A stretch of DNA of 27,430 nucleotides from Microcaldota archaeon (GTDB taxonomy: Archaea > Micrarchaeota > Micrarchaeia > Micrarchaeales > CABMGC01): contig JASHTX010000008.1 of the NCBI GenBank assembly GCA_030040335.1, positions 1 through 27,430 on the forward strand. Reading direction: 5' to 3'. This document shows, in pieces, positions 8,329 to 16,392 of this stretch. Made by a program: the position numbers and the translations under genes. Positions within the stretch are counted from its first letter, which is position 1; every line of letters begins with the position of its first letter. Below the pieces are notes generated by a model. It ran no database searches and was not told the origin of the DNA. It saw nothing but the letters and a program-made list of their open reading frames with translations.

Positions 8329-11300
8329 TTATTTGTTCCTTATGCTTGATATTTCTATCCCCACTACCTTGGACTCCTCCTGTGATCTCATTACTCCCAG
8401 GGCTGCATCGGCGTTGACTATCAGCGAGTCGTTGTGGCTGACGACTATGAACTGCGCGTCCTTGGCCATCTCCTTTATCAGCTGCGAGAGCTTCTTCGAA
8501 TTCTCCTTGTCGAGCGCGCTGTCTATCTCGTCGAAGAGGTAGAGTGACGAGGGTTTGCACATGTGTATCGAGAATATGAGCATTAGAGATATGAGAGACT
8601 TCTGGCCTCCGGAGAGCAGGTTGATGCGCTTGAAGCTCTTGCCATCCTCGATCTTCACGTCAAGCCCGCCTGCGAGCGGGTTGTCCTGGTCTTCCAGCTC
8701 TATGTAGGCCCTGCCAGGGAAGATGTAGTTGTACAGTTTGGAGAAGTTCTTGTTCACCTCGCTGTATGTAGTTATGAATGAGTTGAGCTTCTTAGAATCT
8801 ATCTCCTCTATCATAGAGAGCACCGCGTGCTTCTCTGCTTCCAGGGTGTTGACCTTTTCCGTGGCCTCGCTGACGCTCTTCACCTTCTCCTCGTAGACTT
8901 CCGGGGCCTTGAGGTTCACGTTGCCCAGTTCTGCAATCTGTGATCCAAGCAGGCTCGCATCCTTCTCCATGGTCTCAACATCCTGGTTTATCACTTCCTG
9001 CTCGGCGTTTCCGTACGCGGCGAGTTCCGCGGTGATGTCGTTGAGCCTCACCTCCTGCTGCCCTTTCCTCAGCCTCGTCTCTTCCATCTGCCTTGCGAGG
9101 TTCTCTGCGCTTGCGCCGGCAGTTCCCTGCTCCTGCGCAAGTTTCTGCATCTCGGCCCCGATCTCCTCAACACGCTTATACCTCTTCTCGTTTGATTTGC
9201 CGCTGCTCTTTATCTCCTGATCTATCTTTGCTTTTGATTCCTCAAGTTCCGCGCGCCTCTTCAAGTCAGTATTTATCTCCCTCTGCGTCTTCTCTATGAA
9301 AGCGCCCTTCTCCTTTACCGTTTTGTCTAGTGTCTCGGTGTTCTCTCCAAGCATCTTGTTCTCCTGCTGCTTCTCAGCGCTCTTGATCTCAAGCTCCTTC
9401 ACTTCTTTCCTCAGTTTCTCCAGCTCCTCAAGATGCTCGGTCTTTACTCCGAGTTTCGCGACGTGTGCTATCTCCTTCCTCGTCTTCTCGTAGACGCCCT
9501 TGAGCCTGGCCCTTTTCTCAGCGAGTGCGCTCTCGCCGTCTGCGTTCTCCTTCTCCAAAGATGAAACGCCATCCATTGTTTCCTCCAGCTGTTTCAGCAC
9601 GCCCTTTGCTTCCTTCTCCAGCGAGGCAAGCGCCGCTTGCTTCTTCGCAATTCCAGACTCGTAGCTCGTGGCTGTCGAGTTGAGCGTTGCGAACCGCATC
9701 TCCGCTGCGGCAGACTCCTTCCTGGATTCGAACTGCTTGTCACCGAGCGAGAGGACGAGGGCGTTCAGCTCCCTCTGTTCCTTTTCAAGTTCCTTGAGCC
9801 TCTTTTCGAGAGTTGCGATCGAGACTCCCTTCGCCCTGGAACCGCCGGAGAGCACTCCGGACTTCTCGACGGTTTCGCCAGAGACTGTCACATACCTGTG
9901 CCTCCCAACTCCCAGCCTTTTCGCGTCATCGACGCTGTCGATGAGGTATGTGTCGCTGAATATGTAGGCAAAAACATCGCCGAACTTGCTCTCGAACTTG
10001 AGCAGATCAGTAACCGCCTTCAGTCCCTTCTCGTTCCTCTCTTCTCCAACGTTCAACTCCTGCAAAGGTATGAAGGTTGCGCGCCCCAGGTTGCTCTTCC
10101 TGAGGTATTGTATCATTGAGTTTGCGACATCTATAGAGTCAACGACAAGGTAGTTAAAACGCGATCCTGCTGCCGCTTCTATCGCCTCTGAATACTGACC
10201 AGGATAGGTGCACAACTCTGCGGCAGTGCCGTAGAATCCGTCACGGGCGGAGAAATTGCTTCTCAGCCTATCAAGCAGCATGCCCTCGCGGGACCTGACC
10301 GCGGCGCGCTGCTCTTTGATCTCGATTATCTCGCCGTCGACCTTGCCCAGCCTCTCTCTGGTTTCTGTGAGCTGCTTCTGCAGCTCTACCTGTTCAGAAG
10401 CCAGCCTGGCATTCCTCTCTTTCAAAGATGCGCCCTCTTCCTTAGAGCCCGCAAGCGATTTCTTGTCAGCGGCAAGCTCCTGCTCAATTCCGGACATCTT
10501 GTCAGCGTTGCTCTCCTTCTGGAGCATCAGCGATGCTTCATTTGCCTTCAGCTCGGAAAGCTCTGCGGCGTTCTTCTTCACCTTTTGTTCAAGTGTTTCG
10601 ATCTCCTTGCCAAGCTCATTCATCGTCTTAGCCGCCTCTGTCTCGTCGCTTTCATCGAACGCTCCGAGTTTTTTCTCAGTTGCAGCCAGTCCGCTTATCC
10701 TGCTCTTGAGCGATGCGATCTCTGCGGCATTGCTCTTTATCTTCTCGGCCTTGCTCTTCAATTCCTCTTTCGCAGCATCTGTGGCCGTCTTCGCCTCCTC
10801 AAGGAAACCCTTGTTGCTCGTTATCCTAACTTCGAGCGCACTCAGCTCGCTGTTGATCTGGTTCTGCCTGTTGCTTATGTCACCCAGCGCGGTGGTGAAT
10901 TCGGTAAGTACCTTTGTCAGTTTCTGCCTCTCCTCTTCGAGCGATGACGCTTTCTTCGCGGTCTCTGCGAGCTTTGACTCATATCCTTTCTTCTTCTCTT
11001 CCAGAGTGCCGAGCTCCTTGTCATATGAGACAAGCGCAACCTCTATCGCCTTCTTCTTCGTCGCGAGAATGCTGTAGTTCAACGTCTTCAGCTTCTTGCT
11101 CTTGGCCAGGTAGCTCTCGGCCTGCTCCTTCTCCTTCTCCAGGCTCTTTAGGAATCCGATCCTCTCGTTTAGTATCGCCTGAGACTCGCTTACCTTCGCA
11201 GACACCTTCTCCAGCTCCTGCAGCGCCTCCTGCTTCTTGTACTCGAACTCCTTTATGCCTGCCGCGAGGTCTATGAGCTCCCTCCTCTGCTTCGGATTGA

Positions 11301-11733
11301 GGTCTATCAGCCTGTTGATCTCGCCCTGCGTTATCGTGCTGGTCTCGTCAATGTGCACCCTGTGCTTCTTCAGCACCTCGAGCACTTCCTGCTTCGTCAT
11401 CCTCTTGCCGTTCAGCCTGTAGACCGTCTTGCCGTCGGCCCTGACGCCTCTCGTCACCTCTATCTTCTCGTCTCCGTCGAAATCGATCTTGACGTGCGCT
11501 TTGGAGAGGTTCGTTGGGCGTTTCCCAGGAGCGGCGTGTATCAGCTCGTCGAGTCTCCTGACACGGAGCCTGTGCAGCGAGCTCTCGCCAAGGGAAAAGA
11601 GCAGAGCATCTATTATGTTGCTCTTCCCGCTCCCGTTAGGTCCAACCACGCAGTTGAAGCCCTTGTTGAAAAGTACGTTCACGTGCTTGAAAGACTTGAA
11701 TCTGTCTACGCTCAACTCCTTAAGGTAGAGCAA
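8329..11733 (-). CDS. smc: Chromosome segregation protein SMC
   Basis: ATPase that loops and compacts DNA for chromosome organisation and segregation. The length (1,134 residues) and layout are canonical: N-terminal head with Walker A GPNGSGKS (31-38), a long coiled coil, a hinge (about 495-610, with FYGTAAELC and ATFIPLQEL), a second coiled coil, then a C-terminal head with signature LSGGQKS (1040-1046), Walker B LYLFDEID (1064-1071) and a D-loop SALD. The start is TTG at 11733 (MLYLKELSVDRFKSF), supported by the SD-like AGGTG five nt upstream and by agreement with the usual SMC N-terminus. A TATA-like box lies ~40 bp upstream. No scpA or scpB homologue is seen in the window. The signal peptidase follows at once on the same strand. 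Confidence 0.97.
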   Translation of the reverse strand: MLYLKELSVDRFKSFKHVNVLFNKGFNCVVGPNGSGKSNIIDALLFSLGESSLHRLRVRRLDELIHAAPGKRPTNLSKAHVKIDFDGDEKIEVTRGVRADGKTVYRLNGKRMTKQEVLEVLKKHRVHIDETSTITQGEINRLIDLNPKQRRELIDLAAGIKEFEYKKQEALQELEKVSAKVSESQAILNERIGFLKSLEKEKEQAESYLAKSKKLKTLNYSILATKKKAIEVALVSYDKELGTLEEKKKGYESKLAETAKKASSLEEERQKLTKVLTEFTTALGDISNRQNQINSELSALEVRITSNKGFLEEAKTATDAAKEELKSKAEKIKSNAAEIASLKSRISGLAATEKKLGAFDESDETEAAKTMNELGKEIETLEQKVKKNAAELSELKANEASLMLQKESNADKMSGIEQELAADKKSLAGSKEEGASLKERNARLASEQVELQKQLTETRERLGKVDGEIIEIKEQRAAVRSREGMLLDRLRSNFSARDGFYGTAAELCTYPGQYSEAIEAAAGSRFNYLVVDSIDVANSMIQYLRKSNLGRATFIPLQELNVGEERNEKGLKAVTDLLKFESKFGDVFAYIFSDTYLIDSVDDAKRLGVGRHRYVTVSGETVEKSGVLSGGSRAKGVSIATLEKRLKELEKEQRELNALVLSLGDKQFESRKESAAAEMRFATLNSTATSYESGIAKKQAALASLEKEAKGVLKQLEETMDGVSSLEKENADGESALAEKRARLKGVYEKTRKEIAHVAKLGVKTEHLEELEKLRKEVKELEIKSAEKQQENKMLGENTETLDKTVKEKGAFIEKTQREINTDLKRRAELEESKAKIDQEIKSSGKSNEKRYKRVEEIGAEMQKLAQEQGTAGASAENLARQMEETRLRKGQQEVRLNDITAELAAYGNAEQEVINQDVETMEKDASLLGSQIAELGNVNLKAPEVYEEKVKSVSEATEKVNTLEAEKHAVLSMIEEIDSKKLNSFITTYSEVNKNFSKLYNYIFPGRAYIELEDQDNPLAGGLDVKIEDGKSFKRINLLSGGQKSLISLMLIFSIHMCKPSSLYLFDEIDSALDKENSKKLSQLIKEMAKDAQFIVVSHNDSLIVNADAALGVMRSQEESKVVGIEISSIRNK

Positions 11734-11761
11734 GAATACACCTGGTCGCAGTATCCTTTTA

Positions 11762-11786
11762 GAGTAACATCTTAAAAATGTTATCC
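11762..11786. promoter_or_regulatory. smc: smc promoter region with small inverted repeat
   Basis: The minus strand reads CATTTTTAAG (11780 to 11771), a TATA-like box that would place the start of transcription near 11748, about 15 nt before the TTG of smc. The same bases form an inverted repeat, TAACAT-cttaaaa-ATGTTA (11765-11783), that could be an operator or the 3' end of a transcript. Confidence 0.35.
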
Positions 11787-11822
11787 CGTCTTGCGTAAAC
11801 CGCCACTACCCGAGATCTTTCT

Positions 11823-12905
11823 CTAAGAAGCGCTTTCCTTTCTCTTCTTTAGGACGTGCAGCGAGAGGAATGTCTGCAGGTGGGAGAGCGTCACCACGCC
11901 CGCGAGCTTTCCATTGCTGGTTATCGCGGCTATGCCGGTCTCGCCGCTCTCGAGCATCTCCAGTGCATCGACGAGGTTCGTCTTCACGTCGACAGAGGGT
12001 ATCGGCCTTGCGACGTCGCTTACCGTGCTGTCCTCCTGCAGCTTGGCCCTACCGAGCAGGTTTACGAACGCGTAGTCCCTGCCGACCCTTGTTATGAAGA
12101 GGTGCTTCTTTGTCTTCTTCATTATCCCGTAGAGCTCATGCAGTTTCCTCCCGGAGTCCACGAAGCTGAAGTGCCTGCTGACAACGTCCCTGAGGCTCAC
12201 TCCCGCAGCGTCGCGCTTCAGGCCTATCAGCTGCTTCTCAGCCTGCGCGCCTTCGAAGAGGAAGAGGATGATGAGCATGGTCCAGAGGAAAACGAACTCC
12301 TTGTACGCCACCGATACGCTTGCGGGGAGCACCACGACTACATAGACGATCGTTCCCAACACCAGCAGCCCCATCACGTAGTTGCTCGCCTTTATGGTCA
12401 GCATCGTTGCCTTGTAGGAGTCGTACCGTCTCTCGAGGTAGCTCCTCAGCACCCGGCCTCCGTCGGTCGGGAACGCGGGAAGCAGGTTGAAAGCCCCGAG
12501 AAGGAGGTTCATGAGGAAGAGGAACTGGAGCAGGTATGTCAGCGCGCCTTCCGGCGCCAGAGTCACAAGCAGGCCGAAGATCGCAGCCAGGAGCAGGCTC
12601 ATCAACGGGCCCGCAACTGCGATGTTGAACTCGACCTTGGGATGCATATCCAGCTGGTCTATGATCGATGCGCCGCCCAGCGGCATGAGTATGATCCGCC
12701 TTACTCCGACGTTGTTCTTCAGCGCGACAACGGAATGTGAAAGCTCGTGTATCAGCACGCAGACGAAGAGCAAGACTATCAGGATGAAGATCGGGCTGCT
12801 GTAGTATACGCTTATCAGGTAGGTGAAGAAGATCAGGAGGATGAGCGTCCAGTGGACCTCTATGTCTATTCCGTAAAGCCTCGCTATCTTGTAGGATTCT
12901 GCCAT
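11823..12905 (-). CDS. Site-2-type membrane metalloprotease (M50B) with C-terminal CBS pair
   Basis: Intramembrane zinc protease of the SpoIVFB-like M50 family with regulatory CBS domains. The 360-residue protein begins MAESYKIARLYGIDIEVHWT, typical of this family. The zinc motif HELSH is at 53-57. The third ligand is in NLLPAFPTDGGRVLRS (140-155; Asp148), equivalent to the family's NPDG-type motif. About six membrane helices occupy residues 18-225. Residues 232-355 form two CBS motifs (ends AFVNLLGRAKL and GKLAGVVTLSHLQTF) that in related proteins bind adenine nucleotides. The substrate is unknown; related enzymes cut membrane-bound regulators. The gene is divergent from the phosphoesterase and shares an AT-rich promoter segment with it. 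Confidence 0.92.
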   Translation of the reverse strand: MAESYKIARLYGIDIEVHWTLILLIFFTYLISVYYSSPIFILIVLLFVCVLIHELSHSVVALKNNVGVRRIILMPLGGASIIDQLDMHPKVEFNIAVAGPLMSLLLAAIFGLLVTLAPEGALTYLLQFLFLMNLLLGAFNLLPAFPTDGGRVLRSYLERRYDSYKATMLTIKASNYVMGLLVLGTIVYVVVVLPASVSVAYKEFVFLWTMLIILFLFEGAQAEKQLIGLKRDAAGVSLRDVVSRHFSFVDSGRKLHELYGIMKKTKKHLFITRVGRDYAFVNLLGRAKLQEDSTVSDVARPIPSVDVKTNLVDALEMLESGETGIAAITSNGKLAGVVTLSHLQTFLSLHVLKKRKESAS

Positions 12906-12931
12906 GCCAAGCGCTATTATCTGGCAGTCAA

Positions 12932-12943
12932 GGATAATAAATC
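12932..12943. promoter_or_regulatory. Shared divergent TATA-like element
   Basis: GGATAATAAATC can serve both directions. On the plus strand it lies ~25 bp before the ATG at 12962, predicting a leaderless phosphoesterase mRNA. On the minus strand ATTTATTAT lies ~33 bp before the protease ATG at 12905, giving a ~7 nt leader. Only 56 bp separate the two starts. Confidence 0.4.
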
Positions 12944-12961
12944 TGATTGCGAGATTTACTT

Positions 12962-13699
12962 ATGCTCCTCTCTTTTGTCCGCGGCGCACCGGCCCTGCTG
13001 ATAAAAAAGGAAAAAACACTTGTGGTCGGAGACCTCCACATAGGCCTGAGCATAAGGTTCAAGCATTCAGGCATATACTTTCAGGGGGCGACGGAAAGGC
13101 TTGCGGCCAGGCTACTTGACCTATACAGGAAGACCGGCGCAAGGAAGATCGTGATGCTCGGAGACATAAAGGAGAGCGTGACATCTCCGAGTTTTGAGGA
13201 ATACAAGGAGCTGCGCTCGTTTTTCGGTTTGCTCGCGGACGTGGAGATAAGCATAGTGAAGGGAAATCACGACGGCAACCTGCAGCGCATACTCAAGAAC
13301 ATCGGCTTCGAGATGCAGGTTCAGAAGGAGGTATTCGTAGGTGACACGGCGCTCACCCACGGAAACGCCTGGCCGTCAGAGCAGGCCATGATGCACAGAT
13401 ATGTCGTCGTGGGCCACGGTCACTACGCGATGAGAAGAGGGGACAGGGTGGAGAAGGTGTGGCTAGTTTCAGGAATCGGGAGGAACATGGGAAAGAAGTA
13501 TGATAAGTACAACAGACTTACGAAGCTGGTCGTTGCGCCGTCTTTTAACGAGCTGGTGATAGGAAGCCCGATAAGCGATGAGACAAAAGGATATCTTCCG
13601 CTTTTCAAGAACGATGTCTTTTCTTTCGAGAGATCTAAGGTCTACGATCTGGAGAGCAGGTTCGCTGGGACGGTGTCTGAGATAATCAGACAGGATTGA
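12962..13699 (+). CDS. Metallophosphoesterase, COG1407-like (archaeal ICC-like)
   Basis: Two-metal phosphoesterase of the calcineurin-like superfamily. All metal-site motifs are present in order: GDLHIG (Asp24, His26), LGDIKES (Asp68), GNHD (Asn102, His103), THGN (His133) and GHGHY (His152, His154). The LGDIK variant instead of LGDLV is typical of the archaeal COG1407 group, whose substrate is not established. Length is 245 residues from the ATG at 12962. A TTG at 12947 would add five residues, but the TATA-like box fits a leaderless ATG better and no SD is visible. The 3' end overlaps the convergent reductase gene by 14 nt. Confidence 0.88.
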   Translation: MLLSFVRGAPALLIKKEKTLVVGDLHIGLSIRFKHSGIYFQGATERLAARLLDLYRKTGARKIVMLGDIKESVTSPSFEEYKELRSFFGLLADVEISIVKGNHDGNLQRILKNIGFEMQVQKEVFVGDTALTHGNAWPSEQAMMHRYVVVGHGHYAMRRGDRVEKVWLVSGIGRNMGKKYDKYNRLTKLVVAPSFNELVIGSPISDETKGYLPLFKNDVFSFERSKVYDLESRFAGTVSEIIRQD

Positions 13700-15125
13700 C
13701 CGGGAATCTCTGCTTCACATCCTGCATCTCGTTATTCACTGACTCCCTCCACGCCCTGAAACCGTTCACGTCCTTCGGATAGCTCTTGTAGAGATGGAGC
13801 AGCTTCTTCATCTTGCTGTGAGCGAAGAGCAGGTTCTTGAAAGCGGAGACGTTTGAGATGCCGCTCAGCACCTTGTTGAACGTGCTTGCGAGAGTTATTT
13901 CGGGCACGAGGCCGTAGCTCATCGCAACTGTCTCCTCCTTTGTCAAGAAGTGGCTCATGCCGTAGTCTATCTGCGCGTTGTTAAGCGACTGCAAATAGAC
14001 CCTGAAGACCTCCAGGCCTGCAGTCTTGTTTCCGTATTCCTCGTTGAACCTCAGGTTGTATTTCCACAGGAAGTCCATGCTCGTGTTCTTTGCCGCTATT
14101 GCCTCAGCAGCAACCTCGCCTGCCAGTATGCCTGCGACCATCGCCGGTCCTATTCCTCCTGCGCTTATCGGGTTTGGCATCGCCATCGTGTCTCCGGCAC
14201 CCATGTAATTCTTGTATACGAGGCTGTCGAACTGCCTCCTCACAGCCACAGACCAGTATCCCTTTCCGTTGTGGTCGGTCTCGTCCACGTTCATGTTCTT
14301 CAGCACAGGGTTCCACTCGACATACTCGTCTATCAGCTTGTGGAGCGTGTCCTTCTTGTTAAGCTTCTCGTTTCTCTTATCGAGGCTCTTCTTCTCAATT
14401 CCAATACCTATGTTGACCCTGCCTCCAGTCTTCGGAAAGACCCAGCCATAACCGCCAGGGGCCATCAGCTGGTTCAGGTGTATCAGCGCATTTTTCGGGT
14501 CGTAGTAATCAAGATTCTCTTTTACCAGGTCGAACTTTGCTATGTACCTGCCCGTAGACTCTATGTCCTCGGTCTTCACGTCCTTCTCAACAAAATCGTT
14601 AGGAGGAAGCCTCCTGCGCAGAGTGCTCGCCATCCCGAGACCGTCAATGACTATCTTTCCCTTTATCTCGAAGTGCTGCGACTTCTCGTCCTTCCCGAAT
14701 ACCCCGACGATCTCTTCGCCATTGACAACCGGCCCCTCGACCTCGTGGCGCGGCCTGTAGTCAACGCCCTGCTTCACAGCTTCCTTGACCATCTTCCTTG
14801 CGTATTTAGGACGATCCAGTGTGTAGCCGGTGCCCTCGAAGAGGAACTTGTTCTTCATGTCTGGGCTCATCACGTAGACGCCGTCAACGGCTTGGTCGAG
14901 CTCCGGAGTTGAAAGCTTAATGCCTGTATGCTTTGCGATGAACTCCACGTGAGCCTTCGCGACTGCGTCGCCGCAGACCCATCCCCAGTTGGTCTTCTTT
15001 CCAGCTTCCTGCGCGTCGTTCCTATCGAATAGAACGACCTTTGCGCCGCCTTTTGCGGCAGAAATAGCGGCAAGCGCACCGGCGACGCCGGCACCCGCCA
15101 CGATCACGTCATAATCGGAATTCAT
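13686..15125 (-). CDS. Geranylgeranyl reductase family FAD-dependent oxidoreductase
   Basis: Flavoprotein likely to saturate the geranylgeranyl chains of archaeal ether lipids, working at the membrane. The N-terminus has the dinucleotide-binding motif VIVAGAGVAGALAA (Gly11, 13, 16) followed by the acidic LFDRND. The mid-region carries GGYGWVFPKTGGRVNIGIG, the family's hallmark, and then GAGDTMAMPNPISAGGIGPAM, the second FAD contact. At 479 residues it is longer than the usual ~400, with extra C-terminal helical sequence. Its ATG overlaps the rpoK stop (ATGA), so translation is probably coupled to rpoK. The 3' end overlaps the convergent phosphoesterase by 14 nt. A related FAD-dependent dehydrogenase role cannot be excluded. 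Confidence 0.88.
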   Translation of the reverse strand: MNSDYDVIVAGAGVAGALAAISAAKGGAKVVLFDRNDAQEAGKKTNWGWVCGDAVAKAHVEFIAKHTGIKLSTPELDQAVDGVYVMSPDMKNKFLFEGTGYTLDRPKYARKMVKEAVKQGVDYRPRHEVEGPVVNGEEIVGVFGKDEKSQHFEIKGKIVIDGLGMASTLRRRLPPNDFVEKDVKTEDIESTGRYIAKFDLVKENLDYYDPKNALIHLNQLMAPGGYGWVFPKTGGRVNIGIGIEKKSLDKRNEKLNKKDTLHKLIDEYVEWNPVLKNMNVDETDHNGKGYWSVAVRRQFDSLVYKNYMGAGDTMAMPNPISAGGIGPAMVAGILAGEVAAEAIAAKNTSMDFLWKYNLRFNEEYGNKTAGLEVFRVYLQSLNNAQIDYGMSHFLTKEETVAMSYGLVPEITLASTFNKVLSGISNVSAFKNLLFAHSKMKKLLHLYKSYPKDVNGFRAWRESVNNEMQDVKQRFPVNPV

Positions 15126-15304
15126 TTCTGCACCTTGCCCTTTATGACAACTATCGGTATTACGTCCTCCTTGAATTCCAGTTCTGCAAGGGCAAGTGGA
15201 TCGGAAACGCCCTCTGGTACCTTTATGAGAGGAGGCGCGCCGTATGCAAGCTGCAGAGACCTCGCGCCGATTATTCTCGCTTTCTCGAACTTCGTATATT
15301 CCAT
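15122..15304 (-). CDS. rpoK: DNA-directed RNA polymerase subunit K (Rpb6/omega homologue)
   Basis: Small RNA polymerase subunit that clamps the large subunit and helps assembly. The 60-residue product carries the hallmark YTKFEKARIIGARSLQLAYG, then APPLIKVPEG and a C-terminal strand FKEDVIPIVVIKGKV, matching archaeal RpoK from end to end. The ATG at 15304 gives MEYTKFEKAR, the expected N-terminus. The stop overlaps the reductase ATG by four bases. In many archaea rpoK sits beside rpoN or ribosomal and enolase genes; here its partner is a lipid enzyme. The 84-bp upstream gap holds a hairpin and an 8-bp direct repeat that may regulate it. Confidence 0.95.
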   Translation of the reverse strand: MEYTKFEKARIIGARSLQLAYGAPPLIKVPEGVSDPLALAELEFKEDVIPIVVIKGKVQK

Positions 15305-15330
15305 GTGATCTGCTAGAGATAGTAGATTAC

Positions 15331-15384
15331 GTCAGTAAAACTGACAGATAATTCAGTAGATAATTGCCAGCAAAGCTTATAATG
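15331..15384 (-). promoter_or_regulatory. rpoK: rpoK upstream region: TATA-like box, direct repeat and perfect hairpin
   Basis: On the minus strand CATTATAAG (15384 to 15376) is TATA-like and predicts a start of transcription near 15353, so a ~49-nt leader. The leader would contain a perfect 6-bp hairpin GTCAGT-nnn-ACTGAC (15331-15345). Just upstream, AGATAATT occurs twice with a 12-nt period (15346-15353, 15358-15365). These could be operator sites or an mRNA element; no regulator is recognised. Confidence 0.35.
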
Positions 15385-15388
15385 CTTG

Positions 15389-16102
15389 CTACCTCACCGG
15401 CTCGTAGTTCTTGTTAGGCCTCCTGAAAAGGCCGTACTTGAGCATGTTCCCGGCATGGTAGAGGAAGAAGATGGTTAACCCCCAGGCTTTTACGCGCCTC
15501 GCGCTCGAATGCACGACCGCGTTGTCGAGGAAGACGATCTTGCCTGCCTTCTTCAGCCTGCGCGAGAGGTCGTAGTCCTCGTATGTAGCCAGCTTCTCGT
15601 TGAATCGACCGACACGTTCGAAAGCGCTCCTGCGGACCGCGAAGTTGAGGCCTACTATCGAAGGCTGGCCCAGCGCTATTGATGACTTCACAAAAAGCAC
15701 CGAGACTATCTCGTAGCCGAGCTTGACACGCTTCCTTACCCTCTCGAGCGGATACACTGGGCCGGTTGCTGCCACAACCCGCGGGTTCCTGAAAGCCCTG
15801 TGGTAGTGCTGCAGCAATTCCTCGGATGGCCTGGTGTCGGCATCAAGGAAGAGTATCACATCGCCACGCGCGACCTTCGCGCCCGCATTCCTAGCAGACG
15901 CTATCCCGCGCTTCTTTTCCAGCACCACCTTCACTCCGGAGAAACTCCTGGCGATCTTGCCGGTCCTGTCCGTGCTCCGGTTGTCAACAACTATCGTCTC
16001 GAAGTTCTTGAAGCGCTGTTTCATCAAGGTCCGCAGCGTATTCCCTATATACTTTTCCTCATTGAGGGCGGGGATCACTACGCTTATGGCGGTCTTGTCC
16101 AT
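15389..16102 (-). CDS. Family 2 glycosyltransferase (GT-A fold)
   Basis: Transfers a sugar from a nucleotide-sugar donor, probably in surface glycan or lipid glycosylation. The 237-residue protein shows the GT2 layout: ISVVIPALNEEKYIG (6-20), FETIVVDNRSTDRTG (34-48), RGIASARNAGA (65-75), the metal-binding FLDADTRP (Asp87-x-Asp89) and a C-terminal EDYDLSRRLKKAGKI with the likely catalytic acidic residue. No clear membrane helix is present, although a hydrophobic stretch (WGLTIFFLYHAGNML) near the C-terminus may touch the membrane. The ATG at 16102 is ~25 bp from a TATA-like box, so the mRNA is probably leaderless. Donor and acceptor cannot be told from sequence. Confidence 0.9.
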   Translation of the reverse strand: MDKTAISVVIPALNEEKYIGNTLRTLMKQRFKNFETIVVDNRSTDRTGKIARSFSGVKVVLEKKRGIASARNAGAKVARGDVILFLDADTRPSEELLQHYHRAFRNPRVVAATGPVYPLERVRKRVKLGYEIVSVLFVKSSIALGQPSIVGLNFAVRRSAFERVGRFNEKLATYEDYDLSRRLKKAGKIVFLDNAVVHSSARRVKAWGLTIFFLYHAGNMLKYGLFRRPNKNYEPVR

Positions 16103-16120
16103 GTTGAAGAGTAAGAAAAC

Positions 16121-16130
16121 AAGATATAAA
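16121..16130 (-). promoter_or_regulatory. TATA-like box of the GT2 gene
   Basis: The minus strand reads TTTATATCTT, centred ~24-25 bp before the ATG at 16102, the spacing expected for a leaderless archaeal transcript. Confidence 0.5.
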
Positions 16131-16156
16131 ACTATTTAGGGACGAGGACCTCTAGG

Positions 16157-16242
16157 TGCAGGGGGAGAGATTTGAACTCTCGCACCCACAAAGGGAACGG
16201 GTCCTAAGCCCGCCGCATTTGGCCAAGCTCTGCCACCCCTGC
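16157..16242 (-). tRNA. tRNA-Leu (anticodon UAG)
   Basis: An 86-nt class II tRNA folds from the minus strand. Acceptor stem GCAGGGG pairs with CCCCTGC, with discriminator A (position 16157). The anticodon arm is GCGGG-CTTAGGA-CCCGT, giving anticodon TAG (UAG, reads CUA), and there is a long variable arm CCC-TTTGT-GGG. The T arm is GAGAG-TTCAAAT-CTCTC. There is no intron and CCA is not encoded. A TATA-like AATATTAAAT on the minus strand lies ~20-25 bp upstream of the 5' end. Class II shape, anticodon and A73 all agree with leucine. Confidence 0.96.
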
Positions 16243-16256
16243 ATGCTAGACAGAAG

Positions 16257-16272
16257 AATTTAATATTATTAA
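16257..16272. promoter_or_regulatory. AT-rich divergent promoter between tRNA-Leu and the first SerK-like gene
   Basis: AATTTAATATTATTAA sits ~22 bp upstream of the tRNA 5' end on the minus strand, which fits its TATA box. On the plus strand it could start a transcript near 16290, giving the first SerK-like gene a ~100-nt leader. Confidence 0.4.
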
Positions 16273-16310
16273 GCCATATCTATTCATGGCATTTCGCTGC
16301 CTGGCGTGCG

Positions 16311-16392
16311 CCAATCAGCGTCTATGCGAGTCCTACTTCAGAAAGGACAATCTCGCTAATGTTTCTTTTCCTTCACGGCAAATTGTGGTATC
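16311..16392 (+). promoter_or_regulatory. Structured 5' leader of the first SerK-like gene
   Basis: This untranslated stretch contains CCAATCA (16311-16317) and CTTTTCCTT (16365-16373) exactly 54 nt apart, as in the leader of the second paralogue (16934 and 16988). Between them GCGAG-TCCT (16326-16334) can pair with AGGA-(caat)-CTCGC (16344-16356). The element may be a cis-regulatory RNA or only a relic of duplication. Confidence 0.3.

Noticed and set aside
10256..11077. Ser/Leu-rich plus-strand frame (273 codons) inside smc
   Set aside because: The Ser/Leu/Phe-rich composition is what antisense reading of a Glu/Lys-rich coiled coil gives.
11856..12740. Plus-strand frame of 294 codons opposite the M50 protease
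   Set aside because: Antisense of a helical membrane protein, with no motif; the minus strand holds HELSH and CBS domains.
13950..14912. Plus-strand frame of 320 codons opposite the reductase
   Set aside because: Shadow of a gene with strong FAD motifs.
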